From: Bradyrhizobium sp. WSM1743
GTDB lineage: Bacteria; Pseudomonadota; Alphaproteobacteria; Rhizobiales; Xanthobacteraceae
Assembly: GCF_000473065.1 (NCBI RefSeq)
Contig: NZ_AXAZ01000082.1
Span: forward strand, 1-34,425
Direction: 5' to 3'
Length of the DNA: 34,425 nucleotides
A model generated the notes under the pieces. It was not told where the DNA came from and did not search any database. It was given only the letters and a program-made list of their open reading frames with translations. Of this stretch, positions 24,444 to 32,405 are shown piece after piece. Each line of letters opens with the position of its first letter. Within the stretch, counting starts at the first letter, position 1. The translations under genes and the position numbers were made by a program.

Positions 24444-25967
24444 TCACATCGTCGCGCCCAGCACCCATGGCGCGAACTCGGCACCGCCGAAATCAAAGCT
24501 CTCGCTCTTGGTCGGCTGGCCCGAGGCGGTCTTGAGGATGAGATCGAAGATGCGCCGGCCGCATTGCTCGACGCTCTCCTCGCCTTCGAGGATGGTGCCG
24601 CAATTGACGTCCATGTCCTCTTCCATGCGCTTGTACATGGGCGTGTTGGTGGCGAGCTTGATCGAGGGCGCCGGTTTGCAGCCGAACACGCTGCCGCGGC
24701 CGGTGGTGAAGCAGACGAGGTTGGCGCCGCCGGCGACCTGTCCGGTCGCAGCCACGGGATCGTAGCCGGGCGTGTCCATGAACACAAAACCCTTCTTGGT
24801 GACGGGCTCGGCGTAGCGCAGCACCTCGACGAGATTGGTGGTCCCGGCCTTCGCCATCGCGCCGAGCGACTTTTCCAGGATGGTGGTGAGGCCGCCGGCC
24901 TTGTTGCCGGGACTCGGATTGGCGTTCATCTCCGCGCCCTCACGCGCGGTATATTCGTCCCACCAGCGCATGAGGTCGACCAGCTTCTCGCCGACCTCGC
25001 GGCTGACCGCGCGGCGCGTCAGCAGATGCTCGGCGCCGTAAGTCTCCGGCGTCTCCGACAGGATCACGGTGCCGCCGTGACGGACGATGAGATCGCTGGC
25101 CGCGCCGAGCGCAGGATTGGCCGAGACGCCGGAATAGCCGTCCGAGCCGCCGCATTGCAGGGCCACGGTGAGCTCGCTCGCCGGCACCGTCTCGCGCTTG
25201 ACCTTGTCGGCGTCGGCGAGCGCCTCGCGCACGAAGGCGATGCCGGCTTCCACCGTCTTGCGGGTGCCGCCGACCTCCTGGATGTCCATCGCGCGCAGGC
25301 GGCCGGCGAGCTTCTGCTCTTCCATCAGGCCGCCGATCTGGTTCACCTCGCAGCCGAGGCCGAGCACGATGACGTGGGAGAAATTGACGTGCCGCGCATA
25401 GCCGCCGAGCGTGCGGCGAAGCAGTGCCAGCGGCTCGTTCTGCGTCATGCCGCAACCGGTCTTGTGGGTCAGCGCGACCACGCCGTCGACATTGGGGAAG
25501 TCAGCGAGCGGATTGTCGCCGGTGAAGGGGTTCTTCTTGAAGACGTCGGCAACGAGGCTTGCGACATGCGCGCTGCAATTCACCGAGGTGAGGATGCCGA
25601 TATAGTTGCGCGTGGCGACGCGGCCGTCCGGGCGGCGGATGCCTTCGAAGGTCGCGGGCAGATCGAAGTTCGGCGTCGGCTTGACGTCGGCGCAATAGGC
25701 GTAGTCCTTGGCGAAGTCGCCCATGCCGCAGTTCTGCGTGTGCACGTGCTGGCCGGGCGCGATGGCCTGGGTGGCAAAGCCGATGATCTGGCCGTAGCGC
25801 TTGATCGGCTCGCCCATTGCGATCGGCTTGATCGCGACCTTGTGGCCGGAGGGAATGCGATCGACCGTGGTCACGCCGTCGGCGACCAATGTTCCCGGCG
25901 GCAGGCTCGCGCGCGCGATCACCACACCATCATCGGGATGCAGGCGGATGACGGGGCTGACGGTCAT
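24444..25967 (-). CDS. UxaA family dehydratase (altronate/galactarate dehydratase-like)
   Basis: A 507-residue UxaA/GarD-family enzyme. The N-terminal ~100 residues form a SAF-type domain (VVIARASLPPGTLVADG, GHKVAIKPIAMGEPI, HVHTQNCGMGDF). The long C-terminal part is the dehydratase proper (ATRNYIGILTSVNCSAHV, ALTHKTGCGMTQNEPLALL, LQCGGSDGYSGVSANPALG, MDVNCGTILEGEES). These are iron-dependent enzymes that dehydrate aldonic or aldaric acids to 2-keto-3-deoxy acids. Both modules are in one chain here, as in many altronate dehydratases. The ATG has GGAGG a short distance upstream. It lies after the HpcH/HpaI-family aldolase on the same strand, an arrangement that recalls GarD feeding GarL. The actual sugar acid is undecided. 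Confidence 0.92.
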   Translation of the reverse strand: MTVSPVIRLHPDDGVVIARASLPPGTLVADGVTTVDRIPSGHKVAIKPIAMGEPIKRYGQIIGFATQAIAPGQHVHTQNCGMGDFAKDYAYCADVKPTPNFDLPATFEGIRRPDGRVATRNYIGILTSVNCSAHVASLVADVFKKNPFTGDNPLADFPNVDGVVALTHKTGCGMTQNEPLALLRRTLGGYARHVNFSHVIVLGLGCEVNQIGGLMEEQKLAGRLRAMDIQEVGGTRKTVEAGIAFVREALADADKVKRETVPASELTVALQCGGSDGYSGVSANPALGAASDLIVRHGGTVILSETPETYGAEHLLTRRAVSREVGEKLVDLMRWWDEYTAREGAEMNANPSPGNKAGGLTTILEKSLGAMAKAGTTNLVEVLRYAEPVTKKGFVFMDTPGYDPVAATGQVAGGANLVCFTTGRGSVFGCKPAPSIKLATNTPMYKRMEEDMDVNCGTILEGEESVEQCGRRIFDLILKTASGQPTKSESFDFGGAEFAPWVLGATM

Positions 25968-25993
25968 GGGAGGTCTCCTGTATCGAAATGATC

Positions 25994-26126
25994 GTGCCCC
26001 GGACGCTGCGCAGCGCGATAGCGGTGCGCTGCCGATCCGGGGTCCAGTGTTACGTCATGCGCGTCGCTTGCGACTGGGTCCCGGCTCTGCGGCGCAGCGC
26101 TACGCGCCGCACCGCGTCCGGGACAC
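25994..26126. repeat. Inverted intergenic repeat (GCCCCGGACGC family)
   Basis: GTGCCCCGGACGC (25994-26006) and GCGTCCGGGACAC (26114-26126) are imperfect inverted arms with one mismatch in 13. The interior holds further GC-rich short inverted units (for example CTGCGCAGCGC and CTGCGGCGCAGCGC). This is another Bradyrhizobium-like repeat type, sitting between the aldolase and the dehydratase genes. Confidence 0.7.
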
Positions 26127-26135
26127 AGAGATCGA

Positions 26136-26912
26136 TCAGGCCTTGCCGCCCGATTCCTTGCGGGTCGCATTCACCTGCATCTTGGCATAGGTCGTCATCA
26201 GACCGACTTCGTTGGACAGCGTCACCAGCTTGAATCCCATGTTGATGGCGCGCGCAGCGCCTTCGGCGCCGCTGCAATGGATGCCCGGGTTCAGGCCGCG
26301 CTTGCCGCATTCCTTGATGATCTTCTCGTAGATCGCGAGGATCTCGGGCTCGGTGCGGTCGAGCTTCGGCTCAAGGCCGTAGGAGAAGCCGAGATCGGAC
26401 GGGCCGATATAGACGCCGTCGATGCCTTCGACGTCGAGGATCGCTTCCATGTTCTCGACCGCGGTCCTGGTCTCCATCATCGGCAGCAGCACGATCTCGT
26501 CGTTCGCGGTCTTCTGGTAGGAACCAGCGGTGCCGTACATGCCGGCGCGGATCGGACCATTGGAGCGCACGCCCTTCGGCGGATATTTCGCATAGGAGAC
26601 CAGGTTCCGGGCTTCCTGCGGCGTGTTGACCATCGGGCAGATCACGCCATAGGCGCCGCCATCGAGCACCTTGCCGATGATGCCGGGCTCGTTCCAGGGC
26701 ACGCGGACCATCGGCGTTACCGGATGCTTGTCCATGGCCTGGAAGCACTGCACCATCGAGAGATAATCCTGTACGCCGTGCTGCATGTCGACCGTGACGC
26801 TGTCGAAGCCGCATTGCGCGATCATCTCGGCCGAGAAACCGGAGGGAATTGCCAGCCACGCGTTGACGACGGCCTTGCCCGACTTCCAGATCTCTTTGAC
26901 TTTGTTCGCCAC
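26136..26912 (-). CDS. HpcH/HpaI family class II aldolase
   Basis: A 258-residue metal-dependent aldolase that cleaves 2-keto-4-hydroxy acids to pyruvate plus an aldehyde. The residues known from E. coli HpaI line up: H45 (VDMQHGVQ), R70 (MVRVPWN), and metal ligands E147 (MMETRTA) and D173 (YIGPSDLG). The usual DxEH is DxQH here. In an hpa locus it would split 4-hydroxy-2-oxoheptanedioate to pyruvate and succinic semialdehyde; beside a UxaA-type dehydratase it could instead act as a GarL-like 2-keto-3-deoxyglucarate aldolase. The start is GTG with GGAAAGG five bases upstream. It lies 115 bases after hpaR and on its strand. I favour an HpaI role slightly, since no other aldolase is in the locus. 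Confidence 0.92.
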   Translation of the reverse strand: MANKVKEIWKSGKAVVNAWLAIPSGFSAEMIAQCGFDSVTVDMQHGVQDYLSMVQCFQAMDKHPVTPMVRVPWNEPGIIGKVLDGGAYGVICPMVNTPQEARNLVSYAKYPPKGVRSNGPIRAGMYGTAGSYQKTANDEIVLLPMMETRTAVENMEAILDVEGIDGVYIGPSDLGFSYGLEPKLDRTEPEILAIYEKIIKECGKRGLNPGIHCSGAEGAARAINMGFKLVTLSNEVGLMTTYAKMQVNATRKESGGKA

Positions 26913-27027
26913 GTTGCCTTTCCTTCCCTGTTGCTCTCACTCGCCGCGGATCGGGTTGGGCCGCACTTTGAGCGAAAAAAAGCGTGAATGTCCATGGCTC
27001 TCGCCGCGCACGCACGCATATCTGGTT

Positions 27028-27546
27028 TCACTCCCCGGCTATTGTCTCGTCCGCGCCTCCAAGCTCCCCAAGGCTCCGTTCGAGTTCGCCGAGCATCTCC
27101 TGCAATTCGGCGAGCTTGCGGGCGCCAAAGCGTCGCGTGATCTCGGCATAGATCGCCTCCGAGGTCGGCGCCACCGAGGCCATCAGCTTCACGCCCTCCT
27201 TCGAGATCGAGACCATGCTGCGGCGCTGGTCCGCTTTCGCCGTCTTGCGCTCGATCAGGTTGCGCGCCTCAAGGTCGCGCAGGATGCGCGACAGGCTCGG
27301 TCCGAGCAGGAACGCCATGCGCGCGAGTTCCGTGACCTCGGCGGCCTCGATGGAGGCGAGCGCGCGCAGGATGCGCCATTGCTGCTCAGTCAGGCCATGC
27401 TCGCGCAGCGAGGGACGGAACTGCCGCATCACCGCTTCGCGGGCCCGCAGCAGCGACATCGGCAGCGAGCGCGAGAAGTCGCGCATCGGCACCTGGCGCG
27501 CGGCAGGCGCGCTTCCGTTGGCGGGATCGGCGGTTTTCTTCGTCAT
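27028..27546 (-). CDS. hpaR: HpaR, MarR-family repressor of homoprotocatechuate catabolism
   Basis: A 172-residue MarR-type winged-helix regulator. The core reads LTEQQWRILRALASIEAAEV, the recognition region LARMAFLLGPSLSRILRDLE and the wing NLIERKTAKADQRRSMVSIS, followed by the C-terminal dimerisation helices. The protein is longer than E. coli HpaR at both ends (a charged N-terminal tail of about 25 residues and an acidic C terminus). It is divergent from hpaH, with about 110 bases between them that contain a perfect palindrome, the expected MarR dimer site. It should repress hpaHFED and probably itself until the aromatic substrate or an intermediate binds. The ATG at 27546 is the clear start. 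Confidence 0.88.
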   Translation of the reverse strand: MTKKTADPANGSAPAARQVPMRDFSRSLPMSLLRAREAVMRQFRPSLREHGLTEQQWRILRALASIEAAEVTELARMAFLLGPSLSRILRDLEARNLIERKTAKADQRRSMVSISKEGVKLMASVAPTSEAIYAEITRRFGARKLAELQEMLGELERSLGELGGADETIAGE

Positions 27547-27597
27547 GACGCCCCTTCAGGCCGTAAATGTTTGCGGTGCAGCAAGCCGAAATTGTGT

Positions 27598-27626
27598 TTG
27601 ACGCATTAACTTAACATGTTAAGTAT
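27598..27626 (+). promoter_or_regulatory. Candidate hpaH promoter
   Basis: TTGACG (27598-27603) matches five of six bases of the -35 consensus and is followed after 17 bases by AAGTAT (27621-27626), a weak -10. The HpaR-like palindrome lies in the spacer and reaches into the -10, so a bound repressor would block polymerase. The start of transcription would be 30 bases before hpaH. Confidence 0.4.
27609..27624. promoter_or_regulatory. Candidate HpaR operator (16-bp perfect palindrome)
   Basis: ACTTAACATGTTAAGT is a perfect palindrome in the hpaR-hpaH intergenic region. MarR-family dimers typically bind short AT-rich palindromes of this size in the shared promoter of divergent genes. Location, symmetry and AT richness in GC-rich DNA all support it. 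Confidence 0.72.
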
Positions 27627-27656
27627 CTCCGGGCACCACGATTTGTAAGATGACGA

Positions 27657-28463
27657 ATGGCGCTTTCCAACGACGATATCCAGGCTTGCGCGAGACGTCT
27701 GCACCAGGCGGAGAAGACCCGCACGCAGATTCGGCAGCTCTCGCAGGATTTCCCTGACATCAGCATCGCCGATGCCTACGCGATTCAGAAGGCCTGGGCC
27801 GACGTCAAGATCGCGGAGGGACGCGTCGTCAAGGGCCACAAGATCGGCCTGACCTCGAAGGCGATGCAGAGCGCGCTCAATATCGACGAGCCGGATTCCG
27901 GCGTGCTGCTCGACGACATGTTCTTTGCAGATGGCGGAATCATTCCGACCGAGCGTTTCATCGCAACGCGCGTCGAGGCCGAGCTCGCCTTCGTCATGAG
28001 CAAGCGGCTCGCCGGCCCCGACTGCACGATGTTCGACGTGCTCAAGGCCACCGACTTCGTCGTACCGGCCCTGGAGATTTTGGACACAAGGATCGAGCGC
28101 GTCGATCCCAAGACGAAAGCAACGCGAAAAATCTTCGACACCATCGCCGACAATGCCGCCAATGCCGGCATCGTGCTCGGCGGACGGCCGATCCGTCCGC
28201 TGGATGCAGACCTGCGCTGGATCGGCGCGCTCTGCTTCAAGAACGGCCAGCTGGAAGAGACAGGTCTTGCTGCCGGCGTGCTCAATCATCCTGCGACTGC
28301 GGTTGCATGGCTCGCCAACAAGATCGCGCCGCTTGGGCTCGCGCTGGAGGCGGGTCAGGTCGTGCTCGCCGGCTCCTTCATTCGTCCGATCGAGACCCGC
28401 AAGGGCGACACAATTCAGGCCGACTATGGCGCCTACGGCTCGGTGAGCTGCTACTTCGCTTAA
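27657..28463 (+). CDS. hpaH: 2-oxo-hept-4-ene-1,7-dioate hydratase
   Basis: HpaH adds water to 2-oxohept-4-ene-1,7-dioate to give 4-hydroxy-2-oxoheptanedioate, the aldolase substrate. The 268-residue protein belongs to the hydratase/4-oxalocrotonate decarboxylase family. It begins with an N-terminal helical region (DISIADAYAIQKAWADVKIA) and continues with GHKIGLTSKAMQSALNIDEP, RVEAELAFVMSKRLAGPDC, the metal-site stretch around the E-x-E of VEAELAF, and the C-terminal AGQVVLAGSFIRPIETRKGD. The length is usual. The ATG at 27657 follows the divergent regulatory region; it lacks a strong ribosome site (weak GATGACGA). It is first in the plus-strand hpa operon, 31 bases before hpaF. Confidence 0.92.
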   Translation: MALSNDDIQACARRLHQAEKTRTQIRQLSQDFPDISIADAYAIQKAWADVKIAEGRVVKGHKIGLTSKAMQSALNIDEPDSGVLLDDMFFADGGIIPTERFIATRVEAELAFVMSKRLAGPDCTMFDVLKATDFVVPALEILDTRIERVDPKTKATRKIFDTIADNAANAGIVLGGRPIRPLDADLRWIGALCFKNGQLEETGLAAGVLNHPATAVAWLANKIAPLGLALEAGQVVLAGSFIRPIETRKGDTIQADYGAYGSVSCYFA

Positions 28464-28494
28464 GGCGAACAAGAAGACAGGGAGTGAAACCGCG

Positions 28495-28885
28495 ATGCCG
28501 CATTTCACGATCGAATATTCGGCTAATCTCGACGGCCGCCTCGACATCGGCGCGGTGTGCGAGGTCGTGCGCAAGGCGGCGGTCGAGACCGGCATCTTCC
28601 CGCTCGGCGGCATCCGCGTTCGCGCGGTCAGGTGCGAGCACTATGCGATCGCTGACGCGCGGCCGGACTACGGCTTTCTCGACATGGTGCTGCGCATCGG
28701 CGAAGGCCGCGACCTGCCCACGCGCCAGAAAGCCGGCGAGCACGTCTTCCAGGCGCTCTCGAGGCATCTCGATCCCGTCTTCGCCGCCAGCAAGTTCGCT
28801 TTGTCCTTCGACATGCAGATCAACGACAAGGACGTGAGCTGGAAGCGCAATAACATCCACGACGCCCTGAAAGTGGAGGCCGCCC

Positions 28886-28893
<8 letters not shown>
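28495..28893 (+). CDS. hpaF: 5-carboxymethyl-2-hydroxymuconate delta-isomerase
   Basis: HpaF (CHMI) isomerises 5-carboxymethyl-2-hydroxymuconate to 5-oxopent-3-ene-1,2,5-tricarboxylate. The 132-residue protein starts MPHFTIEYSANLD, with Pro as residue 2; after removal of the initiator Met this is the catalytic N-terminal proline of the tautomerase superfamily. The rest (SGKAGEHVFQALSRHLDPVF-like text, here KAGEHVFQALSRHLDPVFAA, and KFALSFDMQINDKDVSWKRN) matches the family. AGGGAG lies upstream of the ATG. The stop overlaps the hpaE start by eight bases (ATGGATAA), indicating translational coupling. Confidence 0.92.
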
Positions 28894-30424
<1,531 letters not shown>

Positions 30425-30428
30425 CGCT

Positions 30429-30509
30429 TCGTCGTTTCGGGGCGCGAAGCGAACCCGGAACCTCGAGATTCCGGGTTCGGCTCTCCGAGCCGCCCCGGAA
30501 TGACGACTG
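30429..30509. repeat. Palindromic repeat between hpaE and hpaD
   Basis: A perfect inner stem CGAACCCGGAA (30450-30460) and TTCCGGGTTCG (30469-30479) has an eight-base loop. Outer arms around 30429-30445 (GTCGTTTCGGGGCG) and 30493-30509 (CGCCCCGGAATGACGAC) extend it. The outer arm shares the CCCCGGAATGAC motif with the repeat at 24308-24434. Placed inside the operon, the RNA hairpin could stabilise or attenuate the message. Confidence 0.75.
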
Positions 30510-30527
30510 AGCCGAGGGGAAACGCAC

Positions 30528-31511
30528 ATGCCCGTACCGCAACACATCTTCGAGCCGCCGTTCAACATCATCCGCTCCAGCCATGTCGTGCTGGACGTGA
30601 CCGACCTGAAGCTGAGCCGCGAGTTCTACGAGACCACCGTCGGCATGCATGTCGAGGATGCCGACGACAACGTCGTTTACCTTCGTGCGGCGGAAGAGCA
30701 CCAGCATCATTCGCTGGTGCTGCGGAAGGCGGCAGCGCCCGCCTGCGCCCGGCTCGGCTTCAAGGTCGGCAACGACGGGGATCTCGACAAGGCCGCCGCA
30801 TTCCTCTCCGAGAACGGCCTAGCTTACGCCTTCGCCGATCAGCCGTTCCAGGGCCGCACGCTGCAATTCACCGATCCTTTCGGCTTCCAGATCGAGCTCT
30901 ATGCGACGATGGACCGCCGGCCGCATCTCTTGCGCCGCTACGATCTCTATCGCGGCTGCCATCCACAGCGGCTCGATCACTTCAACGTCTTCGCCGCCGA
31001 GGTGCAAGACACCGTCGATTTCTATGCGCGGCTCGGCTTCCGTCTCACCGAATATGCCGAGGAGGACGGGCCGAACGGGCGCATCGCCGCGGCCTGGATG
31101 CATCGCAAAGGCAATGTCCACGATTTTGCCATCACCAACGGCAAGGGCCCGCGCCTGCATCACTTCGCCTACTGGACGCCGACGGCGATGAACATCATCC
31201 ATCTCTGCGACGTCATGGCTTCCCAAGGTTTTGTGAAGAACATCGAGCGCGGCCCGGGACGTCACGGCATTTCGAACGCGTTCTTTCTGTATGTCAGGGA
31301 TCCCGACGGACACCGCCTCGAGCTTTACACCAGCGATTATTTCACCGGGGATCACGATCACGAGCCATTGCGCTGGTCCCTGCGCGATCCCCGCCGCCAG
31401 ACGCTGTGGGGCGCACCGGCACCGCGCTCCTGGTTCGAGCAGGGCTCGCCGTTCACCGGGCAAGCGGTGCGTGAGCCGAAATTCGTGGCCGACGTCCTGG
31501 TGGCCGATTGA
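30528..31511 (+). CDS. hpaD: 3,4-dihydroxyphenylacetate 2,3-dioxygenase (VOC/type I extradiol)
   Basis: HpaD opens the ring of homoprotocatechuate next to the two hydroxyls. The 327-residue protein has two VOC modules: residues ~15-120, with SSHVVLDVTDLKLSREFYET and TDPFGFQIELYA, and ~145-280, catalytic. Metal ligands are H151 (RLDHFNVF), H212 (RLHHFAYW) and E265 (DPDGHRLELYTSDYFT), matching the H155/H214/E267 set of the Brevibacterium homoprotocatechuate dioxygenase. It is thus unlike E. coli HpaD, which has the unrelated LigB-type fold. GAGGGG lies before the ATG. The stop TGA shares its last base with the next start. The metal may be iron or manganese; the sequence does not decide. Confidence 0.92.
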   Translation: MPVPQHIFEPPFNIIRSSHVVLDVTDLKLSREFYETTVGMHVEDADDNVVYLRAAEEHQHHSLVLRKAAAPACARLGFKVGNDGDLDKAAAFLSENGLAYAFADQPFQGRTLQFTDPFGFQIELYATMDRRPHLLRRYDLYRGCHPQRLDHFNVFAAEVQDTVDFYARLGFRLTEYAEEDGPNGRIAAAWMHRKGNVHDFAITNGKGPRLHHFAYWTPTAMNIIHLCDVMASQGFVKNIERGPGRHGISNAFFLYVRDPDGHRLELYTSDYFTGDHDHEPLRWSLRDPRRQTLWGAPAPRSWFEQGSPFTGQAVREPKFVADVLVAD

Positions 31512-32380
31512 TGATCCTGCCTCGCCTCGCCACCTATTCCGTCAAGGGTGTTACCCGCTACGGCGCCGTCGTGGACGGCGGCATCATTGATCTCTCGGCG
31601 CATTACGCCAAGAACTATCCGACCCTGAGCGAGGTGATCGCGGCCGGCAAGCTCGTGAGCCTTGCAGAGGAAGCCGCGGGCCGCGCACCGGATCATGCGC
31701 TTGGCGATATTACCTGGCTGCCACCGGTGCCGGCGCCGGAAAAGATCATCTGCATCGGCGTCAACTATCCTGACCGCAACGCCGAGTACAAGGACGGCCA
31801 GGACGCACCGAAATATCCGAGCATGTTCATGCGGAGCCCACGCTCCTTCGTCGGCCACGACACGCCGCTGGTGCGTCCGCGCGCCTCACACCAGCTCGAC
31901 TACGAGGGCGAGATCGTGTTGGTGATCGGCAAGCAGGGCCGGCACATTCCGGAAAGCGCCGCGCTCGACCACATCGCCGCGCTGACGCTGTGCAACGAGG
32001 GCTCGGTGCGCGACTGGCTGCGTCACGCCAAGTTCAACGTCACCCAGGGCAAGAATTTCGATTCCAGCGGCAGCCTTGGGCCGTGGCTCGTATCCTACAC
32101 TTCGGAAACGCAGATCGCGGACATTCGTCTCACCACGCATGTCAACGGCGAGCTCAGGCAGGACGATCGCACCAGCCGGCTGATGTTTCCGTTCCGCTAC
32201 CTCATCAGCTATATCTCGACCTTCGCAACGCTCGTCCCCGGCGACGTCATCGTCACGGGCACGCCGACCGGCGCGGGTGCGCGGTTTGATCCGCCGCGAT
32301 ACCTCAAGCCGGGCGATGTTATCGAGGTCGCGGCCGAGGGTATCGGACACTTGCGCAACGGCGTCGTCGACGAAGCCTGA
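31511..32380 (+). CDS. Fumarylacetoacetate hydrolase (FAH) family enzyme, probable HpaG function
   Basis: A 289-residue FAH-fold enzyme. An N-terminal cap is followed by the core: KIICIGVNYPDRNAEY, the metal pair E132-x-E134 in DYEGEIVLVIG, QGKNFDSSGSLGPWLV, and LVPGDVIVTGTPTGAGARFD. In an hpa locus such enzymes decarboxylate 5-oxopent-3-ene-1,2,5-tricarboxylate and isomerise the product. E. coli HpaG does both with two FAH modules in one chain; only one module is seen here, so it may be a single-module bifunctional enzyme or only half of the pair. The ATG at 31511-31513 overlaps the hpaD stop by one base (TGATG); an in-frame TTG one codon earlier is less likely. Ureidoglycolate- or acylpyruvate-hydrolase-like roles cannot be excluded. 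Confidence 0.9.
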   Translation: MILPRLATYSVKGVTRYGAVVDGGIIDLSAHYAKNYPTLSEVIAAGKLVSLAEEAAGRAPDHALGDITWLPPVPAPEKIICIGVNYPDRNAEYKDGQDAPKYPSMFMRSPRSFVGHDTPLVRPRASHQLDYEGEIVLVIGKQGRHIPESAALDHIAALTLCNEGSVRDWLRHAKFNVTQGKNFDSSGSLGPWLVSYTSETQIADIRLTTHVNGELRQDDRTSRLMFPFRYLISYISTFATLVPGDVIVTGTPTGAGARFDPPRYLKPGDVIEVAAEGIGHLRNGVVDEA

Positions 32381-32405
32381 ACAATCATCGAAGTGGAATA
32401 GCCAA

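Noticed and set aside
30697..30721. 9-bp inverted repeat AGCACCAGC / GCTGGTGCT inside hpaD
   Set aside because: Short enough to arise from codon use (Glu-His-Gln and Leu-Val-Leu codons); no reason to assign a function.
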